Source: Chloranthus sessilifolius (lineage: Eukaryota; Streptophyta; Magnoliopsida; Chloranthales; Chloranthaceae). From it: 64,000 nucleotides of DNA. Positions 10,804-23,303 of this stretch are shown here, one piece after another (positions within the stretch are counted from its first letter, which is position 1; every line of letters begins with the position of its first letter). The position numbers and the translations under genes were made by a program. The notes under the pieces are model-generated. The model was not told the DNA's origin. It saw only the letters and a program-made list of their open reading frames with translations, and ran no database searches. Where the stretch lies: the NCBI GenBank assembly GCA_021018995.1, contig CM037596.1, positions 15,513,501 to 15,577,500 on the forward strand, read 5' to 3'.

Positions 10804-11048
10804 CAGAACCACCAATGCCAAGGCTACAAAATTAAACCTTCTTGCCGAAATCGAAGTTGGTCAAAAGTGGAAGAAATGAGAGACTTAACTACTAACGAGA
10901 TCATCAAAAGGGGTAGACTTAAAGCTAATTTCAAAAATGTCATTCTTGCCCAAGAGAATGAATAGAGACAAAAAGTTTGTGTGCGGTGGCTCAAAGAAGG
11001 TGATCGTAACACCAGTTTTTTCACGCTTGTGCAAACAATAGAAGAAGG

Positions 11049-12991
11049 ATGAATACTATCTCTTCGATCTGCAAAGATGATGTTCTCTTCTCTAAAAATG
11101 AGGACATTGCTCATATCGCCATTGAGTTCTACTCCAATCTGTTAAAAGAAACCAATTTCAACAGGCCCAAACTCTGTAATGTCCAACCGAAAATGCTCAA
11201 TCCCTCTGAAGCCGACCATCTTGAAGTCCCATTTTCTGAAGAAGAAATATATAGTGCTATAAAGGGTTGTAAGGCCGATAGCGCACCTAGACCTGATGGT
11301 TTCACTTTTGGTTTCTACCACAAATTCTGGCATACTATTAAAGCTGTAGTTATTGATATGGTTAATAAGTTTTGGGAAGATGGATTTATCCACAAATCAA
11401 TAAATGCTACTTTTATCACCCTGATCCCAAAGGAGAAAGAAGCTGCGAAAATGAAGAGGTTTAAACCCATCTCCTAAGTGACTAGCCTTTACAAAATCAT
11501 TGCTAAAATCCTAGCCAACAAAATTAAAAAGGTGATCGGCTCCGTCATTTCAAAAACACAAGGTGCTTTTATCGAAGACAAACAGTTATTGATCTTGTTG
11601 TTATTGCTCAAGAGTGTGTCCACTCTAGGCATATCTCCAAACAGAAAAGCGCTCTGATCAAAGTGGACATGGAAAAAGCGTATGATAGGGTCAGCTGAGA
11701 TTATCTTCTTTGGATGATGAGACAGATGAGTTTCGACAACAAATGGCGGTCCTAGATCCACGGCTGCCTTACCAGTGCCTATTTTTCCATCATTATAAAC
11801 GAAAAAGCGTGCAGATTTTTTAAACCTTCAAGGGGCCTCAGACAATGATGTCCTCTGTCTCCTTACCTCTTTGATATTGCGAGCGAAGGGCTTTCCCTCC
11901 TATTTCAGCAAGCCGACTTTGAAGATTTGGTTACGGGGTTCTCTAACCCAATGAGCGATTCCCGAGTAAATCTTCTCCAATATGCATATGACTCTTATCA
12001 TGTGCAATAGAGATCCTAGTCAGATATCTCATGTTTGCAATCTTCTTAAGATTTATGAGAATGTTTCCAGTCAATGTGTGAATTTTGACAAATCTAACTT
12101 ATATGGGCTAAAAGTTGATGAATTCACCTGAAGCTCTTGGGCTGCTGAGGCAAATTTTTCTAAAGCCAAACTCCCTTTTAAATACTTGGGCATTCTGATT
12201 GGTACCGGAAAACTTCGTAGCTCCGAATGGGACCCGATTATTTTCTAAGGTTAAAAATAGATTAAGCAGCTGGAAAAGTTAGTTAATATCCAAAGGAGGA
12301 AGACTTACTCTGATTTAATATGTTTTCAGTGTTATTCCTCTATATTTTTTCTCCCTTTACAAGTGCCCCATCAAAGTTGGCAATGAAATTAAGAGGTTTA
12401 AAAGGAATTTTCTTTGGGATGACCTCGGAGAAAAAAATAAAATCCATCTAATAAGTTGGGATAGGGTCTCAAAATCCAAATGCTTCAGAGGCCTCGACAT
12501 CCGTTCGATTGAGGATATGAACAAAGCCCTTCTTATGAAATGGTGGTAGCATTTGGAGGATGATTCTGACCATTGGTGGAAAGAAATAGTCATCAACAAA
12601 TATCGAATGTGCCAAAAGGGTTGGGAAATCAGAGATAATAACTATAGAGCCTCTTCCTGATGGTGGAGAATTGTTCTATCGGTGAGAGAAGATTTAAATA
12701 AAAATATCTTTTTCATTTGCAACAAGGGGGACAATATTCAGTTATGGTCCGATAGATGGCTAGAAGGAGAACTGATGTTGCATTCAAAGTTTTCAAACTT
12801 AGAATCGCCATTGATCCCAAAATCAAACTAAGTGATACCTTTAGTTTGGATAATCCCTCTCAGTGGCATATCAGTTTTAGACGAAGACTTACCGATGTTG
12901 AAATAGCCGAGTACTCTTTGTTATCTAACACCATGACATTGTTATATTAGACCCAGATGGCGACGATTTCAGAGTTTGGAACTATGGTAAT
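11049..12991 (+). pseudogene. LINE ORF2 reverse transcriptase domain (decayed)
   Basis: Continues in the endonuclease frame to 11477: 'ISTICKDDVLFSKNEDIAHI', 'VPFSEEEIYSAIKGCKADSA', 'PDGFTFGFYHKFW', 'FITLIPKEKEAAKMKRFKPI'. After a stop at 11475 it reads 'LYKIIAKILANKIKKVIGS' and 'TQGAFIED', then slips frame near 11580 to 'VDMEKAYDRVS'. Later pieces are 'GLRQ', 'CPLSPYLFDIASEGLS' and 'LLQYAYDSYH' (near 11981). There the FADD/YADD catalytic site has lost one Asp to Tyr. The remainder carries thumb-region text ('FNNLLWDD'-like) up to the insertion of B at 12992. Clearly dead. Confidence 0.85.
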
Positions 12992-14851
12992 TAATGTGAT
13001 TTTTAATTGTGATGTTTTACTCGCAAGCGCACAAATCAGATTGTAGATAGTGGGTGCAAAGTACGAGATCGTTCCCACGAGAACTATTTTGGAAGATCTA
13101 AAAAGATGAGACAGTAATTCAAGAAATCTACTAAGATTTAACAGTGCCCTACCAATATTATAATTTAGGTGGTTTTATGAGATGATAGTTACTGACTACA
13201 AAATAAAGTTTAATTGATGATTCAAAAATAAGGGTAAAGATGAAGATACTAAATCCTCACATCTTTGGTTTGCTCTTCCCGTAATACAAATCTAAGGATT
13301 AAACTATGAGATATACCATTAAAAAAATATATATCTTTTATGGAAGATAAATGGTCAAAATCCGGATAGGTTCCACGTTGCATCCCTGCAATCAGGACTT
13401 AATTTCAGGGATGATTTTCATATATAGATCTAGGATCAAAGGCATGGCTCGGCACACTTGATCTCAGATTTCAAATAAAAATCATCCTCAAAGTGGGTAA
13501 AAATTCCAACAAGAATACCACCATAGATCTAAGATCAAGGGCATGACTCGACACACTTGATTCTAGATTAGGGAATAATTAAGATAAAATTACCATTACA
13601 GATCCAAGATCCAGGGCATGGCTCGGCACACTTGATCCCGGATCATAATCGTAAGTAGATTCACACGATGAAAGCAAAAAGACCATATAATAATGATTGG
13701 GTAAAATTACCATCACAGATCTGAGATCCAGGGCATGACTCGGCACACTCGATCCCAATTAGTGACAGAGATTTCATCCGTTCATGAAAGCATAACAACC
13801 ATAAAACACAATCTCATATTTTAATCCTAGATTCATATTATTAGAAGCACATCCCTTGGATGGGAATCATTAGATCCCCATCCCTAAGAAATTAGCCACA
13901 CATGCTGTAATTAAATAACAAACAAATAAGGAATGAAAAATAATATCAGTTTAATTAATTAAAAATATCTCAACCTTCAATAGAAACTCTTTGATCCACA
14001 AGTACGATGATCTTCATAAACGAAATTAACAATGCTCTTTACTAATCTTTAAATTTAAACTAAGAATCAACTTAACAAAAATACTAAATTGAAGAAAGGA
14101 GTGCTGAAAAGATTAAGGGAACAAAGCTCTCAAAAGAATAAAAAATCTCTATCTCTACGTCTAACTGTGAAAAAGAAAAATCTAATCTAGCTCTCTGAAG
14201 AATAGTCTCGAGTTGTTGGTTTTTCCTTTAAATACTCTCCAAGTCGCGCAGGTTTCCTGGCTCGAAAAGTCAGGGTCGATGCATCGACCCTCCTAAAAAT
14301 CTGCACTAGGAGTCACTTCCGTCTCAAATGGAGTTACTTTACTCGATTAATCGAGTAAAGGGTCGATTAATCGACCTTCCCTTTATTCTGCAACCAAACA
14401 GTGCCTTTTGTGTCAGAGTCTGTCACTTTTCTCGATTAATCGAGTGTAAGGTCGATTAACCGACCTTCCCAGATTTTCGTGAACTCCCGCCCAACTTTGT
14501 ATCACACACTACCTCGATATTTCAGCCATAACTTTCTACTCTGAACTCGAATTGACATGATTCTTACGGAATTGGAAAGATGATGAAAAGCTCTACAACG
14601 TTTGTGTTTTAGAAATTTCATAAATCTGACGTCTTAAAGGTCCAAATTGATCTGCAAGTCGCACCAAGTTCTCGATGGCCCAAAGTTGCAGTGTTTTGAC
14701 ATTATTTTCAGAATTCTTGGGCTGTTTTATGTGCTTGGATTGTATTTACCTGAAACACTTTAAATCTCATAATTCTCATCAGATAGCCTTCATCGGACAG
14801 CTAAATGTAGGTATTTAAGGGTGAAATATCATCATATTTCACTACCTATCA
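12992..14851 (-). repeat. 3' LTR of element B
   Basis: On the minus strand it starts TGATAGGTAGTGAAATATGA after a purine tract (GGTTTGGGGGTG) and ends in ...CACATTA next to the GTAAT duplication. Shows two complete dyad pairs plus a lone dyad at 14276, R-U5 hairpins (about 13430-13770) and the conserved U5 end near 13000-13080. Confidence 0.9.
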
Positions 14852-16547
14852 CACCCCCAAACCGACACTTTGCTAGTCCTCGAGCAAGGCAAACTAAAGA
14901 AAAATAAATGTCACTTTCGTAGGGAGCACGATTGCACTTAGCGTGTGCAACAAGCCTTTAAACCCCTAGGTGATCCCTAGTGGAGGAGTTGTGTCTCCTG
15001 AGGGTTTACAGTGAAGTTACCCACAAACTTCAATACCTTTTTGAAACCATCGATAAAATTGAGTTTTTAAAACATGATTTATAATATCTTTAACTTTAAA
15101 ACTCAAAATCATTAATCAATTCAACATGTGAATTCTTAATTTTAAATATCAATATTATACTAATCATACTAGTATCCATTCAAATTAGTCTAATGCTCAA
15201 ATCGTTAGATAACTCATCCATTCATGCCTAAACGTGACGTGTGTGCATACCCAAACCTAGATTCATCCATCTCAGAACTAGTCCAAACGGGAATCCATCG
15301 GATCTGTTGTCTCGACTCAATCCTCATTTTAGGTATACTCTCAAAATATAAACGCATCGATGATGGATAAGTTTTCGCACACATGTGAGAGATCAATACA
15401 AAATAAATAAAAATGTCTCACATGATAAATAAAATACGATGCAATCAATAAACAAAAATAAATCTCATAAGGACAGATACTTATATATCCTAAGTATGTC
15501 ATATCAAGTGTCATAAGTATCACATATTTACTCTCCACAAGGCAGTTACCAATGCAAGATCAAATCATAAAGGTCTTTTTAGGGTTGTAATGGGGCTCAG
15601 GTAAGGGTAAAAAAAGAATGGAAGTTGGGATTCAAAATTTCTGAGAAATCGGAAAAGAAACTAACTTTTGATTTTTCTATTTCTTCTCTTTTTCTTTTCT
15701 AATCTCTCACTATTTTTTTTTTCTTTTGAATTTTATTTTCTTGAAGCACCTCATATTTTTTATTATTTTTCAAAATTTTCTTTTTCTTTTTCTCCCCCTT
15801 TCTTTTTTTTTTTTTTTTTTTTTTAATATTTTTGTCATACACTCTCAGTAAATACCACAACTCGGTATCTCTCCACTTACTCTCTTTTCGTTCATTCTCA
15901 TCGCTCGTTCCTAATTTCTCATAAATAAGAAGGGTAAAGCTGAATTTTCAGAAATTGTGAAGGGGTAAAAGTTAACGTGGCTTATCAAAGGATGTATAAA
16001 GGTAAATTTTTCAATAGGCTTAAAGGGGTACTAGAAGGATAAATTTATAAGGTGGGATATTTTAAGCACAAACGAGCCAAAGATGACCTTCAATCATATC
16101 CTTAAAAGATGGTAACTTTGCCTATTTGTCTTGAGTAGATATACAGTACGTTCTAACATACTGATATGAATTTGATTTCATGCAAATTCACAAGTCAAAA
16201 TAAAATATATGAGATTATGCAAAATAATTCGTATTCAAAGAAAACTCCGAGTTTATGTATTCACTCATCAATGCCAGAAATTTAGCTCTAAAGCTCACCG
16301 GGTTTAGTCTCCACTAAGAACCTAAGATTCAATGTTCAAAACAGTTCATCGATTTCTAAGTCTTAGCTTGGTATAAGTGAAAAAATTCTAAGCATGAATA
16401 TCAAAATTATCCACAAAATATCACATTAAGCTTCATCATCCTAGATACAAGTAATCAAAATATGACATCGATATTCTCAACATTAAATTCACATGCATTA
16501 TCAACTAAAGTTTGAAAACTATCACAAAGTAATGTGTGTGATGGCTC

Positions 16548-16594
<47 letters not shown>

Positions 16595-18148
16595 CAACTG
16601 TCGATTAATCGATTCAAAGAAGTTGATTGATCGAGAGTGGATGGTTGATCAATCGACCTTCATTGTCGATTGATCGAGAAAAAGTTAATTTTAATTTTTT
16701 TTTCATAAAAAATAAATAAATGACGCAAAATAGATAACCATACCCCCAAACCGAAAGATGACAATGTCCTCATTGGTTGAAATAAGTATTGCACCCCCAA
16801 ACCTGTTGAAAAGTACCTCAACACAAATATCAGGGGCAGAAAATATGTGCATCAAATTGGAACATGACTAAAAGTTTATTGAAGGTAATATGGTTATACT
16901 ATTTAGGGAATTAAAAACAACTTAAACTAAATGAAAAACTAATATTTGAGAACTAAACATACGAAAGAAAGAAATCCTAAATCCTAAATCCTAAATCATA
17001 AACTAAACCTGAGTCCAACTCCTTTAATCATTGTTAGGCGGGCCCATCCACCTTGGTTCACTTAAACCGATGTTCTTAGGCACAGAGAATAATTTCTCCC
17101 AGAGTTTAAGCGGAAATTGATGAGTCACCGCTGATGGTATGAATGGAGGCGTTGAGGCGACAGTAGGAGATAGATATGGGGGAGGTGGTGACGGAATCAC
17201 ATCAATTATCTCGATATCAGTATTGATGTACGGTATAGGAGATTTGAAACGTCTTTCTAGATGGTTCTCCCCCGGAAGGAATGATCATCGGATCTAGGTC
17301 GATGATTTCAATAGTGCTAGGCTCAAAAGGGATCGTTCGATGAGTGCGGTTCTCCCTCTTTTTAGCAGTCTCCCCCATCTTTGATAACCGTGCTCTTGTG
17401 AGATAGAATCGTCGGGCCATGGGAAGGTTGTGCAAGATGTGATGGAAAGTGAGCCTAAGGGTGAATATAAGGAGAAAATTGATAGAGTTGGAGTAGGAGT
17501 GGAAAGAGGTGTCCCGCAACAAAGAATTAATAAAAAGTGTGGTAGTACGCTTGAGGGACTCCAAATAATAAAGGAAATTGAAAAGTAGAGTCCCAATAGG
17601 TATCCGGTCCCAAAAAGTGGGGGTCGATTAATCGACCCTGGGGGGTCGATGCATCGACTCCCCAAATTATGCCTGCTTCGAAAAGGAAGCGGTCGATTAA
17701 TCGAGTATAACCCTCGATTAATCGACTATATGTGGGCAGAGGTGAAATTGCTTTGTTTGTTGGGTTTTTTTTTTCTTATTTTTTCATTATTTTTTTTTTC
17801 GTTTGCACCTCAACTCTTCTAAATGCAACATGAAATCCACAACAAAATGGGCAGTCCCAAACATATTAGAAACCACTTTTTCATTAATAAACATGTTGAT
17901 TACAAGGGCACTTCTGATTTGATTCTTAAAATAAACAACCTAAACTAAAGAAAGAAAAACAAAACAAAACAAAAAATCCTAAACTAATCATCTCCGTCTT
18001 CTTCGGCCTGGCAGGCCGTGGCGCGCATGTCATCATAACTATCAGGCCACATGCGCTGCTCGATCTGATGGAGGAAGGAACGATCATAGTAGCTTCGGCG
18101 CAAAATCGCATCATGTTGCCGCTGATGCTCCTCTTGTAAAGAATTAAT
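14852..18148 (-). other. 3' untranslated region of element B
   Basis: Matches, inverted, the stretch between integrase and 3' LTR in block C (57.1-59.3 kb). Shared words include the polypurine-type TTTGGGGGTG repeated near 14855, 16740, 16795 and a 'GAGGACAT' word near 16765. It holds T-rich/A-rich tracts (15690-15830), an (AT)n (16557-16592) and dyads at 16593-16680 and 17619-17725. No convincing ORF. Confidence 0.7.
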
Positions 18149-19175
18149 TTAGGGTTTGAGTGAACCAAGAGACACACCCTCATCGGGTCCCTGATCAGGC
18201 TTAGGCTGGTCGTCCTGGCGTACGCGGCGGTGCTGGCATGGTGGAGCAAGTTGGGCCGGTGCATCAGCAGGGACATTACCCAAGAGACGCATACTGCAAT
18301 TCCATTGGGTCGCACTATAGTGATAGAATGCGAGGTCCCCGAGATCGTCATCCCGATAGAACAGAAAACGAAGGAAATTAAGCAGCTTCATTACCAAATG
18401 AGGAAAGTAGATCATCGCGGCATCACTAGTGGCAGGGTTGGCGACATCCTCATGGCATCGCCACATGCCACCATGAAGAAATCCGGGCACATTGATCCAT
18501 GTATTTCGATAGGCACCATAAAGGGTGTGCTGCGTGGCCCGCAAAGGCGGAAGGTTACTACAGACCACACCATCCCAGAACAAAATCGGGCACGGTAACG
18601 CCAATCGCCTAGTTGCGACTCCCGAAGAAAATATGTCGCGACACATATCGTTGATTATATCCTCCAGAGAACTGTCGAGCTCTTCACCCAAAGTGTGATT
18701 GAGAGGGCGCTCGCACGAAATGTAAAAACCTCCGCAATTGTTTGTGGATAAACACGGCGCGACCACCCATCGATTGAAATAGTAAAGTAAGCAACGACAT
18801 GATTTTCAGCGGAGGCGTCCACCCATGCCATGTTTTGATAGAATAACCGAACGACCCGTTCGGACACTTTGATCACAGGCGGTTTGAGAAGGAAATGGAC
18901 GTTAATAGCCCTTGCATACGGGATGGAGACGGTGCAGACTGGCATGGTCTGAAATGCCACGAGATTGAAAAGATATTCAGAAGAAAGATCTCGGGACTCG
19001 AAGCGACCACGCGGCTGCTCACGTGGATGACCTGCAGGACGTTGGGAAAGCCTTTGCGGCACGGCAGATGACGAAGCCATGACAGCACTAGCGGAATGTC
19101 AGAGACTGGTAGAGAAAAGACAGGATAAAGAACGAATGAAAGGGAAGAGAGACTGCTGCCCTTAAGTAGGCGCAA
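18149..19175 (-). pseudogene. ORF of element B resembling Athila 'putative plant transposon protein'
   Basis: Starting at the ATG at 19080 (MASSSAVPQRLSQRPAGHPR), with an upstream ATG at 19175 in another frame. Visible text: an Arg/Gln-rich N-terminus, 'RVVRLFYQNMAWVDASAENH' with 'SIDGWSRRVYPQTIAEVFTF' (the pattern V-R-x-FY-x-N ... hydrophobic ... P-x-T-I), then 'NDMCRDIFSSG' and 'NTWINVPGFLHGGMWRCHED' followed by 'DAAMIYFPHLVMKLLNFL'. This order matches the domain of unknown function carried by many plant Athila-like elements; the match is from memory of the family pattern. Function unknown. Broken, about one or two breaks. Confidence 0.5.
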
Positions 19176-19201
19176 AGGCGTCCTTTCGGGACGGTCACAC
19201 C

Positions 19202-19244
19202 GTATATAGTCGATTAATCGACCTTATAGGGTCGATTAATCGAC
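19202..19244 (-). promoter_or_regulatory. Putative internal promoter of element B
   Basis: On the minus strand a perfect dyad pair (two GTCGATTAATCGAC at 19231-19244 and 19209-19222, centres 22 bp apart) is followed at once by TATATAC (19202-19208). The ATG at 19080 lies about 120 bp downstream. This copies the dyad-pair-then-TATA layout of the LTRs. Confidence 0.45.
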
Positions 19245-19749
19245 GCCAGTATGAAAAGGCACGGCTTTAACTGCATCGCATGGAAACACGCAACGACTTC
19301 GAATGGGAAGACGCAACGGCCGGAAATAGAAAAGTTGATTAATCGACACTCGAAGTCGATGCATCGACTCTAATCGAGGTAGTGAAAAGACAAAAAATGC
19401 ATGCACAGAATTTAAGTCGATTCATCGACTCCTAGAGTCGATGAAACGACTCCATTAAAAAAAACAACCTGACAGAATCTAAAAAGGCAGCACGATCTTC
19501 AACACAGATTAGTCGATGCATCGACTCTAGGAGTCGATTAATCGACTAACATAAAAATCAGCCAACAATAAATGCAGATTGCCTCGGAAAAGGGCCACTC
19601 ATTAAAACTATCGATTAATAGACTTGAAGAGGTCGATTAATCGAGGGTGGATGGTCGAATAATCGACCTCCATTGTCGATTAATCGAGAAAAAGTAAAAA
19701 AAAAAATTTTTTTTTTTATTTTTTTTTATTTTAGAGGAAAATTGCAAAA

Positions 19750-20700
19750 TTAATCTACAGGGTGTAAATTCATTCTGAGTCCACCCGGATCCCAAATCGT
19801 CATGAAACATTTTCTAAGCAAGATCAGTGATTTATTTATTTGTCTCTGCATTTCTTTTATCAAGGACTTGGTTACACCCCCCTGATGTGCCCACGTTTCA
19901 CTACTATGGTCTCTCTCTAACCTTTCCATTTCTACCTTGTGCTTGATATTCCCAAAATTGCACTCTAGATTCAAACCCATTAATCTTTTTCTGACATTCT
20001 GTTGATTATCTATGTATTTAATGAATGGGTAACAGATTTGAAATTCTTCTTTTTTCCCTAAACCGAATTCACTCATCGGAAAAAAGTTATGTCTCCCTTA
20101 TCAAGTGTTGTAAGGGTGTCAATTTTTACCTCTTTCGACTCAATTTGATTCTCAATTCTCCCCTCGACATAAGTATTGTTCCATTTCATTTCCTCTTCTC
20201 CTCGCACTCGCACTACCTCAATGCTCGTTATGCCATTCTCAAGCATAGTGACCAATTGGTCATCCTTATATTTTTGAACGAAATCAGATGAGTCCTCTTG
20301 AAGATGTTCTTCATTCCGATCGGTATCAATGAGGGACTCCTCTATTTCAACTTTCAGTTGTAAGTACTCGATCATCTGACTAACTTGAGATTGTACCCTA
20401 GAAATTCTTTGAGTGTTGGTGTGCACCAAACCTTTTAAATATTCTAAGGAGTAAGAAGAATTTTGAGCTGGTTCATATGGTTCTGTGTCTTGAAAGTATT
20501 GAGTTTGCTATAAAAACTCATATGAAAATTTGTTGGGATAAGAATTTTGATCATTGTAAGGCATCATATCACACATTAGAGGTTGATTAAACTCCCACAT
20601 GTCATTGGATTAACTCTACCAGTCATGAGTGTTCCAAACAGGATTGGGCTGGACTTGTTTAGGGTAATAATTTGAGCTGTTCAACGGACACATAGGTGTA
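19750..20700 (-). pseudogene. gag-like leader-proximal coding remnant of element B
   Basis: Pieces on the minus strand include 'LVHTNTQRISRVQSQVSQMI' followed by an acidic coiled segment ('LQLKVEIEESLIDTDRNEEH') and a Tyr/Asn/Gln-rich stretch, in the place where Athila gag would end. Similarity to the gag at 54.8 kb is not obvious. This may be a diverged gag tail of the non-autonomous family. Broken. Confidence 0.35.
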
Positions 20701-20889
20701 ATGTGCATCGCATTTCTATAAATAGCACATGATTCTGAATTGAATACATGCATTGACATGATTTCACCAATAACACCATTTATTTATTATTATTATTTTT
20801 TTCTTTTTTAGCAAAGATACTGTTTTAATCCATGGAAATTCTTAAAATTAACTGTTTATTTCCTAAAAATTTAGATTTTCTTGATTTAA

Positions 20890-20907
20890 TCTCCGACAAC
20901 GATGCCA
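20890..20907 (-). other. Primer binding site of element B
   Basis: Minus strand reads TGGCATCGTTGTCGGAGA, the Athila-type primer site with C-to-T style changes, six bases from the LTR end at 20914. Confidence 0.8.
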
Positions 20908-20913
20908 AAAACT

Positions 20914-22797
20914 TGATGTAATTTTTAATTGTGATGTTTTACTCGCAAGCGCACGAATCAGATTGTAGATAGTGGGTGCGGAGTACGAGATCGTTCCCAC
21001 GATGACTATTTTGAAAGATCTAAAAAGATGAAACAGTAATTCAAGAAATCTACTAAGATTTAACAGTGCCCTACCAATATTATGATTTAGGTGATTTTAT
21101 GAGATGATAATTACTGACTATAAAATAAAGTTTAATTGATGATTCAAAAATAAAGGTAAAGATGAAGATACTAAATCCTCCCATCTTTGATTTATTCTTC
21201 CTGTAATGCAAATCTAAGGATTAAACTATGAGATATACCATTAAAAAAAATATATCTTTTATGGAAGATAAATGGTCAAAACCCGGATAGGTTCCACATT
21301 GCATCCCTGCAATCAAGACTTAATTTCAGGGATGATTTCCATATATAGATCTGGGATCAAGGGCATGACTTGGCACACTTGATCTCAGATTTCAAATAAA
21401 AATTATCCCCAAAGTGGGTAAAAATTCTAACAAGAATACCACCATAGATCTGAGATCAAGGGCATGGCTCGACACACTTGATTCCAGATTAGAGAGTAAT
21501 TAAGATAAAATTACCATTACAGATCCAAGATCCAGGGTATGGCTCAGCACACTCGATCCCGGATCATAATCATAAGTAGATCCACACGATGAAAGCAAAA
21601 AGACTATATAACAATAATTGGGGTAAAATTACCGTCATAGATCTGATATCCAGGGCATGGCTCGACACACTCGATCCCAGTTAGTGGCGGGAATTTCATC
21701 CGTTCGTGAAAGCATAACAACCATAAAACAAAATCTCATATTTCAATCCTAGATTCATATTATTAGAGGTACATCCCTCATATGGGAATCATTAGATCCC
21801 CATTCCTAAGAAATTAGCCACACATGCTGTAATTAAATGACATAAACAAATAAGGAATGAAAACTAACATCAGTTTAATTAATTAAAAATACATCAACCT
21901 TCAATAGAAATTCTTTGATCCACAAGTACGATGATCTTCAGAAACGAAATTAACAATGCTCTTTACTAATCTTTAAATTTAAACTAGGAATCAACTTAAC
22001 AAAAATACTAAATTGAAGAAATGAATGCTAAAAAGATTAAGGGAACAAAGCTCTCAAAAGAATAAAAAATCTCTATCTCTACATCTAGCTGTGAAAAAGA
22101 AAATTCTAATCTAGCTCTCTGAAGAATAGTCTCGAGTTGTTGGTTTTTTCTTTAAATACTCTCCAAGTCGCGCAAGTTTTCTGGCTCGAAAAGTCAAGGT
22201 CGATTAATGGACCTTATAGGGTCGATGCATCGACCCTCCTAAAAATCTGTACTAGGAGTCACTTCCGTCTCAAATGGAGTTACTTTACTCGATTAATCGA
22301 GTAAAGGGTCGATTAATCGACCTTCCCTTTATTCTGCAACCAAACAGTGCCTTTTGTGTCAGAGTCTGTCACTTTTCTCGATTAATCGAGTGTAAGGTCG
22401 ATTAATCGACCTTCCCAGATTTCCGTGAACTCTTGCCCAACTTTACATCAGATACTGCCTCAGTATTTCGGCCATAACTTTCTACTCCGAGCTCGGATTG
22501 ACATGATTCTTGCGGTATTGGAAAGATGACGGAAAGCTCTACAATGTTTGTGTTTTAGAAATTTTATAAATCGGACGTCCTGAAGGTCCAAATGGAGCTG
22601 CAAGTCGCACCAAGTTCTCGATGTCCCAAAGTTGCAGTGTTTTGACATTATTTTCAGAATTCTTGGGCTGTTTTATGCACTTTGATTGTATTTACCTGAA
22701 ACACTTCAAATCTTATAATTCTCATCAGATAGCCTTCATCGGACAGCTAAATATAGGTATTTAGGGGTGAAATATCATCATATTTCACTACTCATCA
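20914..22797 (-). repeat. 5' LTR of element B
   Basis: 1884 bp, next to the primer site on its low side and the GTAAT duplication on its high side. Dyad pairs lie at 22199-22234, 22288-22321 and 22377-22410, at a regular ~89-bp spacing. The TATA-like 'GTATTTAAAG' (minus strand) is near 22152-22161, about 38 bp beyond the pair closest to R. R-U5 hairpins lie at about 21350-21690. Confidence 0.9.
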
Positions 22798-23303
22798 GTA
22801 ATCAAAGAAGCTTCTTCGTTAAATCTGCTTTCAAATCATTGCTTCCACATCACCATTTTGTGAACTGGGCTTTCATTTGGGACTACCATATTCCGACCAA
22901 AATAAGCTTCTTCTTGTGGATGGTCTGCTGGAACAAACTTCCTACTATCTCCATTCTCATCAAAAGAGGCATGCAAATTAATCAAAAGTGCTTCTTTTGT
23001 TCTTGCACAGAAGGAAACATTGACCACCTTCTCCTTACCTATGATAAAATATGGCCCATTTGGGGAGATTTCTTTAAAGCTTACGGTATCTCATCTTGCA
23101 TACATAAGAACATTGTATATTTCTTTCTGGTTGAGATTAGTGCGATGCTACGAGTATCAAGAAATGGATATGGGATCATTTTTATATTTCCACTCTTTGG
23201 AATATTTGGATATCTCGTAACAATATCAAATGGAGCAACTCTTCTTTTAAAGCTAAGAGGCTCATTCAAGACAGTATTATCACCGTTTGCAATTGGGCGA
23301 TAG
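22798..23303 (+). pseudogene. LINE ORF2 C-terminal zf-RVT domain
   Basis: Resumes right after element B. Reads 'NQRSFFVKSAFKSLLPHHHF', 'WDYHIPTKISFFLWMVCWNK', 'LPTISILIKRGM', then 'CFFCSCTEGNIDHLLLTYDK' and 'IWPIWGDFF'. This is the zinc-binding region found at the end of plant L1 ORF2 (CxxC...H...C); the last Cys is Tyr here. It follows the RT piece at 12991 in the expected order. Confidence 0.85.

Larger units (their letters stand above)
16593..19690 (-). repeat. Internal array of paired TCGAT-NN-ATCGA dyads in element B
   Basis: Pairs occur near 16593-16680, 17619-17650, 17693-17725, 19209-19244, 19330-19370, 19413-19450, 19512-19546 and 19608-19690. Examples are GTCGATTAATCGAC with GTCGATGCATCGAC. 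Spacers are mostly 6-9 bp, so centres lie 20-23 bp apart. Some members are off by one or two bases. They cluster on both sides of the 18149-19175 ORF but avoid the ORF itself. Confidence 0.8.
12992..22797 (-). mobile_element. Athila-like non-autonomous LTR element B, complete ends
   Basis: Both LTRs, primer site, polypurine tract and a 5-bp target duplication GTAAT (12987-12991 and 22798-22802) are present, so the whole inserted unit is bounded. It lies inside the LINE. Its LTRs are clearly related to those of block C. The ~6.06-kb interior holds gag-like text, one ORF resembling the 'putative plant transposon protein' domain of Athila elements, and a long 3' untranslated region; no protease, RT or integrase was found. 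In a sampled ~210-bp LTR stretch about 14 positions differ, suggesting an insertion a few million years old. Confidence 0.9.
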
